Part shown: piece by piece, positions 47,548 through 57,287 of the stretch
How positions within the stretch are numbered: position 1 is the first letter of the stretch
Layout: each line of letters begins with the position of its first letter
Assembly (NCBI GenBank): GCA_963786305.1
Contig: CAWAYL010000018.1
Span: forward strand, 27,489-91,488
Direction: 5' to 3'
Source: CAKZLS01 sp963786305
Lineage (GTDB): Bacteria; Pseudomonadota; Alphaproteobacteria; Rhodospirillales; Defluviicoccaceae
DNA length: 64,000 nucleotides
Made by a program: the position numbers and the translations under genes
Notes under the pieces: generated by a model
What the model was told of the DNA's origin: nothing
The model's input: only the letters and a program-made list of their open reading frames with translations
The model's database searches: none

Positions 47548-49386
47548 ATGGAAGAACTTCTCATCGTCAAGATCGTGTTGATCATCGCCCTCGGGTTCGG
47601 GTCGCAATGGCTGGCCTGGCGGCTGCAGTTGCCGGCGATCGTGCTGCTGGCGCTGGCCGGGGTGGCGGCCGGTCCGGTGCTGGGCGTGCTCGACCCGGTC
47701 GCGGATTTCGGGCCGCTGTTGCAGCCGACGGTATCCATCGCCGTCGCCATCATCTTGTTCGAGGGCGGCCTGAACCTCGATTTCCGCGAGCTGCGCGGCG
47801 TTTCCGCCGCGGTCCGCCGCCTGGTGATCCTCGGCGCGCCCATCGGCTGGGCGCTGGGCTCGCTCGCGGCGCACTACGCCGCCGGCCTCTCGTGGCCGGT
47901 CGCGATTTTGTTCGGCGGCATCCTCGTCGTCACCGGGCCGACGGTCATCATTCCGCTGTTGCGCCAAGCCAAACTCGGGTCGCGTCCGGCGGCGCTTTTG
48001 AAGTGGGAAGGGATCATCAACGATCCCATCGGAGCGCTACTGGCGGTGCTGGTCTACGAGGTCGTGACCGTCGTCCACCGCGACGAGACCTTCGTCGTCG
48101 CCGGCGCCGCGCTGTTGGTCGCCATCGGGCTGGCGGTCGCCCTCGGCATCGGCTTCGCCCGGCTGATCGTGTTCGCGTTCGATCGCGGGCTGGTCCCGGA
48201 GTACCTCAAGGCGCCGGCAATTCTGTGTGCCGTCCTCGCCTGTTTCGAGGGCGCCAACCTGGTCCAGGAGGAAAGCGGCCTACTGGCCGTCACCGTGCTC
48301 GGCATCGCGCTCGCCAACGCGCGGCTGGCCAGCATTCACGAACTGCGCCGGTTCAAGGAGAACATCACTATTCTCCTGGTGTCGGCCGTCTTCGTCGTGC
48401 TCAGCGCGTCGCTGCCGCGCGAGGTCCTGTTCACCGCCGACTGGCGCATGGCGGCGTTCGTCGGCGCCATGTTGTTCCTCGTGCGGCCGGCGACCATCTG
48501 GCTCAGCACCATCGGCGCCGGCCTGACCTGGCGGGAAAGGACGCTGATCGGCTGGATCGCGCCGCGCGGCATCGTCGCGGTGGCGGTGGCCGGCCTGTTC
48601 GGACCGTCGCTGGTCAGGCTGGGATACGAGGACGCCGCCCTGCTGGTGCCGATGACCTTCGCCATCGTGTTCGCGACCGTGATCGCCCACGGTTTCACCA
48701 TCGGCTGGCTGAGCCGCCGCCTGGGCTTGTCGGCGACCGGAAAACCGGGCATCCTCCTCGTCGGCGCGTCGCCCTGGAACATGGGCCTCGCCAAGGCGCT
48801 CGAGGATCTGAAGATCCCGGTCACAGTCGTCGACGACAATTGGCGCCGGCTGCGCCAGATCCGGCTCGCCGGGCTGTCGACGTATTACGGCCAGATCCTC
48901 TCGGAGGCGGCGGAATTCCACCTCGACATGAACCGCTTCGGCTATCTCCTGGCGCTCACCGACAACGATTCCTACAACGCCCTGGTGTGTTCGCAGTTCG
49001 CGCCGGAGATCGGCCGCCACCGGGTGTATCAACTCGGCACCCGGACCAATGGCGACGACGAGATCAAGGAGGTGGCGCACACCATCCGCGGACGGACGCT
49101 GTTGCGCTCCGGCACCGGGTACTACGAATTGGCGAAGCGCCGCCGCCAGGGGTGGGTGTTTCAGAAGACCGGCCTGACCGAGGAATACGACCTCGAGCGC
49201 TATCTCTCCGACCGTCCCGAGGGAACCGAGATGCTGTTCGCGGTGCGGCCGTCCGGCGAGATGGCCTTCGCCACCGACGAGGGCCGGCCCCCGGCCGAGG
49301 CCGGCGACGTGATTCTCAGCTTCTCGCCGCCGCCGCCGGTGGAAAAGCGGGCCAACAAGCGGAAGTCCAACGGCCAGGCGGTCTGA
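47548..49386 (+). CDS. CPA1-type Na+(K+)/H+ antiporter, arm 2 copy, intact
   Basis: Intact 612-residue antiporter: start MEELLIVKIVLIIALGFGSQ, core ILFEGGLNLDFRELRGVSA and GGILVVTGPTVIIPLLRQAK, GWIAPRGIVAVAVAGLFGP, C-terminal nucleotide-binding region GILLVGASPWNMGLAKAL, tail EKRANKRKSNGQAV. Serves as the reference for repairing the arm 1 copy at 21629-23469. Its stop codon abuts the MITE. Confidence 0.92.
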   Translation: MEELLIVKIVLIIALGFGSQWLAWRLQLPAIVLLALAGVAAGPVLGVLDPVADFGPLLQPTVSIAVAIILFEGGLNLDFRELRGVSAAVRRLVILGAPIGWALGSLAAHYAAGLSWPVAILFGGILVVTGPTVIIPLLRQAKLGSRPAALLKWEGIINDPIGALLAVLVYEVVTVVHRDETFVVAGAALLVAIGLAVALGIGFARLIVFAFDRGLVPEYLKAPAILCAVLACFEGANLVQEESGLLAVTVLGIALANARLASIHELRRFKENITILLVSAVFVVLSASLPREVLFTADWRMAAFVGAMLFLVRPATIWLSTIGAGLTWRERTLIGWIAPRGIVAVAVAGLFGPSLVRLGYEDAALLVPMTFAIVFATVIAHGFTIGWLSRRLGLSATGKPGILLVGASPWNMGLAKALEDLKIPVTVVDDNWRRLRQIRLAGLSTYYGQILSEAAEFHLDMNRFGYLLALTDNDSYNALVCSQFAPEIGRHRVYQLGTRTNGDDEIKEVAHTIRGRTLLRSGTGYYELAKRRRQGWVFQKTGLTEEYDLERYLSDRPEGTEMLFAVRPSGEMAFATDEGRPPAEAGDVILSFSPPPPVEKRANKRKSNGQAV

Positions 49387-49648
49387 TACCAACGGTCGTT
49401 AATAATAACTCGTTGTGATCGTGTTTCACGCATCCTCGGCAGGAGGGGCCGCGCCGGCGATGGGGACCCATCGTCAAGCGGTTCCGACGCCCCGAGGATG
49501 CGCGAAACGCGACCCTTCGGGCGGCCTATCGAGGTTTCCGGACAGCGTCGCGCGGCGCTTATGATGCTCCCGCATCACCGCGCACCACGCTCCTTGCCGG
49601 AAACCTCGATAGGCCGTCACAATGGGTCATTATTAACGACCGTTGGTA
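49387..49648. mobile_element. MITE-like element with inverted ends and TA flanks
   Basis: About 260 bp without coding capacity. Left end TA-CCAACGGTCGTTAATAAT, right end (reverse strand) CCAACGGTCGTTAATAAT followed by TA, so the inverted repeats match over at least 18 bases. TA on both sides suggests a Tc1/IS630-type target. Inner matching segments TCGAGGTTTCCGG and CCGGAAACCTCGA also pair. The equivalent place in arm 1 (21543-21628) lacks it. Confidence 0.7.
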
Positions 49649-49674
49649 TGAGCGCAGCGCTCCGCACCCGCCGG

Positions 49675-49703
49675 TTGCGGGGGCCGTGGTTTGCGGTTAA
49701 GTA
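49675..49703 (+). promoter_or_regulatory. tRNA-Gln promoter, arm 2
   Basis: TTGCGG (49675-49680), 17 bases, TAAGTA (49698-49703); matches arm 1 at 21565-21593. Confidence 0.6.
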
Positions 49704-49725
49704 TGGGGCGCTTTGCCGCGACACT

Positions 49726-49801
49726 TGGGGCGTGGTGAAATTGGCATCACACCTGGTTTTGGTCCAGGCATTTCAGGTTCGAGTTCCTGACGCCCCAGCC
49801 A
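49726..49801 (+). tRNA. tRNA-Gln(UUG), arm 2 copy (one extra base in T-loop)
   Basis: Acceptor TGGGGCG/CGCCCCA, anticodon loop TTTTGGT (TTG), CCA encoded. Identical in the stems to arm 1, but the T-loop reads TTCGAGTT, eight bases instead of seven. A real eight-base T-loop would be harmful, so this is probably an insertion error. Confidence 0.88.
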
Positions 49802-49815
49802 CATCCCGCGGACAT

Positions 49816-51053
49816 TCAGTCCTTGACGAAGAGGCGCGCGCGGGTCGTGCAGAAGGGCTCGGCGCCGGCTTCGGTGACCCGGAAGCACTCCGAGATCTCG
49901 ATGCCCCAGTCGTCCATCCAGATGCCGGGGATCATGTGGATCGTCATGTCCGGCTTGCAGCTCGGTCGTGTCGCCGGGGCGCAGGCGACAGGGTGTGCTC
50001 GCCCCAGTCCGGCGGATAGTTGAGCCCGGAGGAATAGCCGATGCGCGATTCCTTCTCGAGGCCGTGGCGGCGATCGGTCTCGCGCCAGGCCGCCTCGACT
50101 GCCTCGCGGTGGCGCCGGGCTGCGCCGTGGCCAGCGCGGCTTCGAGTGCCCTCGACGACCGACTCGGCCGTGTCGGCCAGACGCTGCGGCGGCTGCCCAG
50201 GTGCAGCGTGCGCGCCTGCGGGCAGTGGTAGCGCAGGCGGCAGCCGGCGAGCTCCAGGATCGTCGCCTCGCCGGCTCCTGAAGGGCGCGTCGTTCCAGGT
50301 CAGGTGCGGCGTCGAGGTGCCGGGGCCGGTCGGCAGCATCGGCACGATCGCCGGGTAGTCGCCGCCGAACTCCGGCGTGCCCGAGACTGCGGCCCGGTAG
50401 ATCGCGGCCGCCGCGTCGCACTGGCGCACGCCGGGATCGATGGCGTCGATCGCCGGCGGCATGACCGGTCTCATGATCTCGCCGGCCTGCTGCATCAGCG
50501 CGATCTCGCCGGCGACTTGACGATGCCGGATCCAGTTGACCAGCGGGTCGGCGTCCTTGAAGGAGGCGTTGGGCAGCGCGCCTTGCAGGGCGCCGAGCGC
50601 GCGCCGGCGAGAAGTAGTAGCGTCCGTCTCGACGCCGATCCGCCGGCGGTCCGAGCGCCGTAGCGCTCCAGCACCTCGGCGACCCAGTCCATCGGATGCT
50701 TGACCGGCGTCTGCACGTAGTCGTCGGGGTAGGGGTGGATGTTCCGGCCTCAGGAAGGTGGTGACGCGGGCGCCGTTGACGTCGATGCCGCGGCCGATCC
50801 ACAGCGGCTGGTCCTGGTCCTGGGCGATGACGACCAGTTGGTGGACGTAGAAGGACCAGCCGTCGTAGCCGGTCAGCCAACGCATGTTGCGACGTCGGTG
50901 CACGAGCAGCACGTCGAGCCCGCGCGCCTGCATCGCCTGCTTGGTTTTGCGCACCCGCGCGTCGTACTCGGCGATGTCGAACGCGAGCGCGCGCGCCATT
51001 TCCAGCCCCCCGGATACTTGAACCCCTTCGCGGTCCGTTTCCCGCGTCGTCAT
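49816..51053 (-). pseudogene. eutD: eutD/doeA ectoine hydrolase, arm 2 copy (five or more frameshifts)
   Basis: Start MTTRETDREGVQVSGGLEMA (51053) overlaps the eutC stop. LTGYDGWSFYVHQLVVIAQD and WGIEISECFRVTEAGAEPFC are clear, and the end CTTRARLFVKD confirms the corrected C-terminus of arm 1. Breaks near 50275, 50515, 50600, 50645 and 50750. Confidence 0.85.
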
Positions 51054-52066
51054 GGCGCCGCTCCCTCGGTGTCGATGATCGCCCCGAAGCCGCCGGCCCG
51101 CGCCGCGCGAAGGGCATAAAGGGCGATGGCGGTGTCCTGCGCGCCGGTGCCGGTCAAATCGCAGACCGTGATCTGACCGTCGTCGGCGCGCCCCGGTTTC
51201 GCTCCCGACGTGATCTCGCCGAGCTCGGTCACGCCGGCGAGGACGGCGTCGGCGTCGAGCACGCCGGCGGCGACGGCGTGGTGCAGCTCGCCGAGCCGGA
51301 GGCTTTGCGCCCGCCGGTCGCAGACGACGAGGTCGGCCTCGGAAATGACCGCCGGATGGAGTTCGTTTTTGTCCTCGGCGTCCGAGCCCATCGCCGTGAT
51401 GTGCAGGCCGGGATGCAGCCAGTCGGCCTCGACGAGGGGCGAGCGCGCCGGCGTGGTGGTGACGACGATGTCGCTTTCGGTGACGGCTTGCCGGGCGGTC
51501 GCCACCGGCAACGCCGCGATGCCGAGCCGCTGTTTCATGTCCAGGGCGCAGGCGCCGGCCTTCTCGGGATCCCGGCCCCAGACCAGGACGCGGTCGATGT
51601 CGCGGACCAGCTTCAGGGCCTCGACCTGCAGGCGGGCCTGGACGCCGGCGCCGAGGATGCCGACGGCCGGGCACTCGGACCTGGCGAGATGACGGGCGGC
51701 GACGGCTCCGGCCGCGGCGGTGCGGATGTCGGTGAGGTAGCCGTTGTCCAGCAGCACCGCCTCGACGATGCCGGTCGCCGCGTTCAGCACCACCATCAGG
51801 CCGTTGACGCTGGGCAGCCCCAGCTTGGGGTTGTCGAAGAAGCCGGGGCTGATCTTGATGGCGAACCCGGCGTGGCCCGGGATGTACGCGGTCTTGACGT
51901 CGACCTCGCCGTTGTTCTCGGGGACGTCGAGCCTCAGGATCGGCGGCATGACCACCTTGCCGCCGGCCAGCGCGGTGAAGGCGTGCTCGACGACGGCGAC
52001 GGCTTCGCGGTCGAGGCTGACGGAACGGCGAAGCTCCGCCTCGGTGAGAATGGTGACGCTGGGCAT
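51050..52066 (-). CDS. eutC: EutC reductase, arm 2 copy, intact
   Basis: Intact, 338 residues: MPSVTILTEAELRRSVSLDR, MPPILRLDVPENNGEVDVK, Rossmann loop VGILGAGVQARLQVEAL, DLTGTGAQDTAIALYAL. Compared with arm 1 it has a small insertion (DADAVLAGVTEL against ADAAVTEL). Overlaps eutD by four bases as in arm 1. Confidence 0.92.
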   Translation of the reverse strand: MPSVTILTEAELRRSVSLDREAVAVVEHAFTALAGGKVVMPPILRLDVPENNGEVDVKTAYIPGHAGFAIKISPGFFDNPKLGLPSVNGLMVVLNAATGIVEAVLLDNGYLTDIRTAAAGAVAARHLARSECPAVGILGAGVQARLQVEALKLVRDIDRVLVWGRDPEKAGACALDMKQRLGIAALPVATARQAVTESDIVVTTTPARSPLVEADWLHPGLHITAMGSDAEDKNELHPAVISEADLVVCDRRAQSLRLGELHHAVAAGVLDADAVLAGVTELGEITSGAKPGRADDGQITVCDLTGTGAQDTAIALYALRAARAGGFGAIIDTEGAAP

Positions 52067-52089
52067 TGGTGGCGTTTCTCCCGCTGCGT

Positions 52090-53076
52090 TCAACGATCCG
52101 GCCGGTGGTGCAGTACGGCATCGGTGAACGCGTTCATGTCGACGTTCCGACCGCTCACGACGACGGCGACGGTCTTCCCGAGCGAGCGGGCGAGGCCGTG
52201 CAGCAGAACCGCGATCCCCACCGCCGCGCCGCCCTCGGCGACCAGCCTCTCGCGCCAGTAGAGATGCGCCATGGCTTCGGCGATCCAAGCCTCGCCGACG
52301 ACGATGGTTTCGTCGACGAGGTCGCGGACGAGCGGAAAGGTGTAGCGGTTGTCGAGACCGATGCCGCCGCCGAGGCTGTCGGCGAGCGAGCGCTCCTCCG
52401 TCACCGCAACCGGCCGTCCGGCCCTGAGGCTTTCGATCATCGCGGCGCCTCGGTCCATGGAGACGCCGACGACGCGGACGCGCGGCGATACCGCCTTCAT
52501 GACGAGGGCGATGCCGCCGATCAGGCCGCCGCCCGACAGCGGCACGATGACGCTGTCGAGGCGCGGCAGATCCTCCATCAGTTCAAGGCCGATCGTTCCC
52601 TGGCCGGCGAGCACGGCCGGGTCGTCAAACGGATGGACGAGCGTCATGGCGTCGTTCTCGACCAGCCGGGCGACTTCCCGCTCGGCCTCGTCCTGGCTGT
52701 CGCCGACGATCCGGACCTCGGCGCCGGCGGCGCGGATCGCCTCGATCTTGTTTTCCGGGACCAGCTTCGACATGCAGACGACGGCGCGCACACCGAGCGC
52801 GCGCGCCGCGAAGGCGACGCCCTGGCCATGGTTGCCCGTCGACATGGTGACGACGCCGCGGGCCTTTTCCTCGTCGCTCAAACCGAGGAGCTTGTTGGTG
52901 GAGCCGCGCAGCTTGAACGCCCCGGTCGGCTGCAGGGTCTCGAGCTTGAGATAAACGGAACGGCCGTTCCCGTCCGCAAGCGAGGCGGCCGGAATGACGG
53001 GCGTGCGCGCGACGCGTCCGAGAATTGCGGCCTTGGCGGCGAAGACATCGGCAAGGGTGATGCCGTAGTCCGGCAC
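52090..53076 (-). CDS. eutB: EutB dehydratase-like enzyme, arm 2 copy, intact
   Basis: Intact, 328 residues, GTG start (PDYGITLADVFAAK). PLP lysine in LQPTGAFKLRGSTNKLLG; glycine loop VPLSGGGLIGGIAL. Same length as arm 1, with many conservative substitutions, so both versions appear to be under purifying selection. Confidence 0.92.
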   Translation of the reverse strand: MPDYGITLADVFAAKAAILGRVARTPVIPAASLADGNGRSVYLKLETLQPTGAFKLRGSTNKLLGLSDEEKARGVVTMSTGNHGQGVAFAARALGVRAVVCMSKLVPENKIEAIRAAGAEVRIVGDSQDEAEREVARLVENDAMTLVHPFDDPAVLAGQGTIGLELMEDLPRLDSVIVPLSGGGLIGGIALVMKAVSPRVRVVGVSMDRGAAMIESLRAGRPVAVTEERSLADSLGGGIGLDNRYTFPLVRDLVDETIVVGEAWIAEAMAHLYWRERLVAEGGAAVGIAVLLHGLARSLGKTVAVVVSGRNVDMNAFTDAVLHHRPDR

Positions 53077-53079
53077 CGC

Positions 53080-53859
53080 TCAGTGCTCCGCGAGCAGGGC
53101 GCCGTAGCCCGCGATCCTGCTGTCGACGCCGGTCAGCCGCATCAGGCGCCAGCAGAGCGCCTGGTTGCTGGTCACCACCGGTTTGCCGAGGCGCCGCTCG
53201 AGGTCTCCGGCGGCTTCGGCGCTGCGCAGCGCCGTGCACGACACGAACACGCCCTCGGCGTCCGGCCGGTCCGCCGCCAGGCCGGCCGCGACGATGGCGT
53301 CCGGCCGGATCCGCGCCATGTCCCGGTCCGATTCCAGCTCGAAGCTGACCACGGAGACCACCTCCAGACCCGCCGCTTCGAGGCGGGCGACGACGCGCAA
53401 GTTGACCGCCTCCACATAGGGCAGGACGACGCCGATCCGCTTCAGCCCGAATGCCGCGAACGCGTCGAGCGCCGCTTCGATGGGCGTCGTGACCGGCACG
53501 CCCGGACGCACCGTCCCGACCCGCCGGGCCACCTCCGCCTCGCCGACGACGATCGCCCCGGTGGTGCAGGCAAAGGCGATGGCGTGAAGGTCGCTGCCGG
53601 GCAGCAGAAGGTCGGCGGCCCGGCTCAAGTCGGCCGCCATCTCGCCGAGGCTTTCGACCGTGGTGACGGTGCGGCAGGGGACGCGGCTCACCAGGACGTC
53701 CACGCCGGGCGGCAGAATGCGCCGGAAGTCCCGCTCGCTGGTGTGGTCGGTGGCGATCACGACGAGACCGATGCGCACGGCGGCGCCGGGCTCGGCGGCG
53801 AGGGCCGGGTCGACGCGGAGCCAGCGCGGCGGCGGGTCCGGGCTTGCGAACGGCGCCAT
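53080..53859 (-). CDS. eutA: EutA racemase-like protein, arm 2 copy, intact
   Basis: Intact, 259 residues: RIGLVVIATDHTSERDF, catalytic cysteines in IAFACTTGAIVVG and GVFVSCTALRSAEA. Three bases before eutB, as in arm 1. Confidence 0.92.
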   Translation of the reverse strand: MAPFASPDPPPRWLRVDPALAAEPGAAVRIGLVVIATDHTSERDFRRILPPGVDVLVSRVPCRTVTTVESLGEMAADLSRAADLLLPGSDLHAIAFACTTGAIVVGEAEVARRVGTVRPGVPVTTPIEAALDAFAAFGLKRIGVVLPYVEAVNLRVVARLEAAGLEVVSVVSFELESDRDMARIRPDAIVAAGLAADRPDAEGVFVSCTALRSAEAAGDLERRLGKPVVTSNQALCWRLMRLTGVDSRIAGYGALLAEH

Positions 53860-53865
53860 GCCGCC

Positions 53866-54757
53866 TCACCCGTCACACAGTGCGGCGGCGGTCTTGTCCG
53901 CCACCATGTCGCTCTTGAAACCGAACGGCTCGACGAGTTCGAGGTGCTGGTCGGACCCGACGAACGAAGCGAGCCGCTCGTTGAACGCCACCGCCAGCTC
54001 CCGGTCCTGCTTGCGAAAGGCGAACCCCCCGTGGCCCTTGACGACGGCGCCGTCGATCTCGGGATAGAGACTGCCCGGTCGATTCCAGTCGCGGGTCGGC
54101 CGCGACGATCTCGCGGATGGTCAGCGACGTCATGCCGACCGCGTCCACCTCTCCCGCTTTCAGAGCCTCGACGGCCTTGGCGAAATTGCGGTAGAGCGGC
54201 GCCCGATCCGCCGGTATCCCGCGACGAGCGCGTAGTTGTACTCGACGGTGCCGGCGATCAGGCCGACCGACGCGTCGGGATTTGCGGAGATGGATCCATA
54301 GTCGGTGATGTCTTTCGGGTTGCCCTTGCGGACCAGGAAGGCCTCGCCGACGACGTACGTCGGATTGGAGAACGCGACCCGGCGGCACCGCGGCGGCGTG
54401 ATGAACATGCCGGCGGCGGCGATGTCGAAGTCGCCGTTCTCGAGGCCCGGTATCAACTGGCCGAAAGCGACCGAAACGAAGGTGATGTCGACGTCGGGAT
54501 TGAGTTCCGACAGCACGACCCGCGCGATCTCCGGCGCTTCGCCGGTCACGCGGCCCGTGGCGTCGCGGTAGCCGTAGGGGGCTTCGTCGGCGATGGCGAC
54601 CGTCACCTTGCCCTCGTTCACGATCTTGTCGAGCGTCGACGGAGCGGCGTGCGAGGGCGTCGCGGCAAGGACGGCGAGGGCCACGATGATGGACGCCACG
54701 AACCGGAGCCAACCGTCCGGAAAGGGCAAGGACCTGAATGGAGTCTGGGCCGCGCAT
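53866..54757 (-). pseudogene. EhuB-like binding protein, arm 2 copy (three frameshifts)
   Basis: IAIADEAPYGYRDATGRVTG, GQLIPGLENGDFDIAAAGMF, PPRCRRVAFSNPTYVVGEAF and GLIAGTVEYNYAL in one frame; N- and C-terminal parts in others, with the end DKTAAALCDG at 53866. Breaks near 54735, 54215 and 54075. Conservation of this orphan binding protein in both arms supports a real role in the locus. Confidence 0.82.
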
Positions 54758-54771
54758 CGCTGATCGATCCC

Positions 54772-55214
54772 TTACTTGACCGTGATGCAGGTACATTCCG
54801 CGAGGCTGCACACCTTGTGGAGACGCTGCCCAGCAACAAGCCTTCGATGTCGCCGCGGCCGCGGCGCCCCATCACGATGGTGTCGATTCCGTGCTTGTTG
54901 ATGAAATCGACGATGGTGCGAGCGACCGGGCCGCGCTTGAAGACCGCGTCGGCGCGCTCGATGCCGTGTTCCTTGGCGTAGGCCGCGGCGCGCTCGGCCG
55001 TCGCCTTGGCGAGCATCCCGAGCGTCTCGTCCGGCGTCCGCGGCACGTCCCGCGTTCGCACCAGCGAATGGGTGCTCTCGAGCCGGCTGTAGTGCTTGTA
55101 GACCGAGATGAACACCAGCGGCGCGTCGAACTTGCGCGCCATCTCGATAGCGGCGTCGACGGCCCGGGCCGCGTGTTCCGAACCGTCGACGGCGACGAGG
55201 ATTTTCTCGAACAT
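54772..55214 (-). CDS. usp: universal stress protein, arm 2 copy (one frameshift)
   Basis: MFEKILVAVDGSEHAARAVD; ATP motif VMGRRGRGDIEGLLLGSVS. The frame breaks near 54815, just after that motif; the alternate frame ends in CTCITVK-like sequence at 54772, as in arm 1. Confidence 0.88.
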
Positions 55215-55270
55215 GGTCCCTATGTCCTTTCCGCGGCGGCGGTCATGGTCGCGTCCATCGTTCACCGAGC

Positions 55271-56545
55271 CTACCGAAAAGCCAGATCGCGCAGGAACAG
55301 CGCGATCTGCGGGAACACGATGAGCAGCGCCGGCGAGGCAACAGCATGAAGATGAACGGCGGCGTGCCCTTGATGACGTCCAAATAGGGCCGCTTGAAGA
55401 TGGCGATCGCGGTAAAGATGTCGCAGCCAAAGGGCGGCGTCGCCGAGCCGATGGCCACCTGCAGGGTGATCAGGATGCCCACCAGCACCGGATCGAGCCC
55501 GGCGGCCTCGACGCTGGGGCGAAAATCGGCGTCAGGACCAGGATGACCACGATCGGGTCGACAAACATGCAGCCAACGAAGAAGGCGATGCAGATGGTGA
55601 CCAGCACCGATCGGGCCGGCCTCGTTGATGCCGAGCACTCCCAGGATCGGCTGCGGGATCTGGGCGAAGGAGATGATCCAGGAGAACCCCTCGCCGGCCG
55701 CCACCAGGATGAAGACGACGGCGGTAATCAGCCCGGTGGACATGGCGATGTCGGTAGATATCCGGATCTTCAGCGACTTGAAGATCACGAACTTCCAGCA
55801 ACAGGGCGTAGGCACGCAGACCGCGGCCGCCTCGGTCGGGCTGAAGATGCCGCCATAGATGCCGCCGATGATGATGACCGGGAAGCCCAGTGGCCAGAGC
55901 GCCCGGCGCACCGCGCGTCAGGCGCTCGCGCCAGGTCGCCTTGGCATCGGTGGGGAGTCGTTACGACGCGTAAAGCAGGAATAGAGGGAGAACATCACCA
56001 GAATCATCAGGCCCGGCCCGATGCCGGCGATGAACAGCTCGGCGATCGAGGTTCCTGAGATGACGCCGTAGATGATCATGCCGATGCTGGGCGGGATCAG
56101 AAAGGCGATGTCGCTGGCGTTGATGATGAGCGCCATGGCGAACGAGTCGGTGTAGCCCGCCTCAGCAGCTTGGGCCGCAGCGGGAGCCCATCGCCACCAC
56201 CGTCGCCTGGGTCGACCCGGATACGGCGCCGAAGAGGGTGCAGGTGGCGGCGGTGGTGATGGCGAGACCGCCCTTGACGTGGCCAACGAAGCGCATGACC
56301 ATGTCGATCAGCCGGTCCGCCGCTGGCCCTTGGTCATGATATCGGCGGCGAGGATGAACATCGGCACCGCGATCAGCGACGCCGGTCTGACGCCGCCGAT
56401 CATCTGCTGGATCAAGGTTTCGGGCTTCAAGCCGTTGAACATCATGACGAAGCCGACGATCGATGCGGCTATCAGCGGGACCATCATGGGAAAGCCCAGC
56501 AGTAGCAGCACGATCATCGTGCCGACGATGCGCTTTCGTGTTCAT
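55271..56545 (-). pseudogene. uehC: uehC, arm 2 copy (six or more frameshifts)
   Basis: Pieces MIVLLLLGFPMMVPLIAASI, VGHVKGGLAITTAATCTLFG, NASDIAFLIPPSIGMIIYGV, GGIYGGIFSPTEAAAVCV, QVAIGSATPPFGCDIFTAIA in different frames. Ends FLRDLAFR at 55271, as in arm 1. Confidence 0.85.
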
Positions 56546-56627
56546 GGTGCTTCGCCCTCCCTTCTGCCTCCGTCGCCTGCTTTCGAGGTTCGGCTGATGG
56601 CTTTTCGTCGTAGGAATTGATTTCCTC

Positions 56628-57156
56628 CTAGGAAATGTACGTGTCGGCGTGGCGGAGATTGCTGCACCACGGTCAGGGCGTACTGCAGCCCGGTGATGAT
56701 AATCTGATCGGCACCCAGACGTAGGTGAGGTAGAGCGGCACCTGCAGCGACGGGTCACCTTGTCGAGCCGCGCCACGCGATAGACGTATTCGAACGTAGT
56801 ACGCAGAACGAACATGATCGCCGACGTCACGGTGGCGATAAAGATCATCAGGATCTTGCGATGGCGGTCGCTGAGCTGGTCGTAGATCGCCGACATGCGG
56901 ATGTGTCCCTTGCGGGCGGCGTAGCCCAGACCGACGAACGTGATCAGGACGATCAGGAACTGATTGAGTTCCTCCGAAAAGTAGATGCTCTGCGCAACAG
57001 AAAGCGCCCGGCGACGTTGGCGACCGAATTGGCGGCCATGAGCAGGACGCCGTAGGCCAGGACCCAGACCTCGAACTTGGCGACGACGGCGTCCAACGCG
57101 CCAAGCGCCCGGACGAACCCGCCTCTTGCCGCGCCGGCTGATCGGCCCTCGCTCAT
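56628..57156 (-). pseudogene. uehB: uehB, arm 2 copy (frameshifts and an in-frame stop)
   Basis: MSEGRSAGAARGGFVRALGA, VWVLAYGVLLMAANSVANV, IRMSAIYDQLSDRHRKILM. Several breaks (near 56990, 56805, 56750, 56700). At 56628-56630 a TAG replaces the Tyr codon of arm 1; downstream EEINSYDE-like sequence continues to be similar. Confidence 0.8.
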
Positions 57157-57209
57157 GGTTCTCGTTCCTCCTCTGCGGACGTCGGGCAGGCCACCACTCC
57201 CTTGGCGAC

Positions 57210-57239
57210 CATGGTGATCGTCCGATCCAACCATGTCAA
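57210..57239 (-). promoter_or_regulatory. candidate inverted repeat between enuR and uehB, arm 2
   Basis: TTGACA (minus, 57234-57239) overlapping CATGGT...ACCATG over 26 bp (57210-57235); same layout as 13988-14017, arms shortened to six paired bases. Confidence 0.35.
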
Positions 57240-57287
57240 TCACCGAATTGATACGGAACAATCGCGCCGCGGACTTGAGGCTGGGAA

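Noticed and set aside
52066..54981. Very long open frame (971 codons) on the plus strand opposite eutA/eutB/eutC
   Set aside because: It is a shadow frame of GC-rich genes on the minus strand; its composition is dominated by Arg, Asp, Gly and His and matches no protein family.
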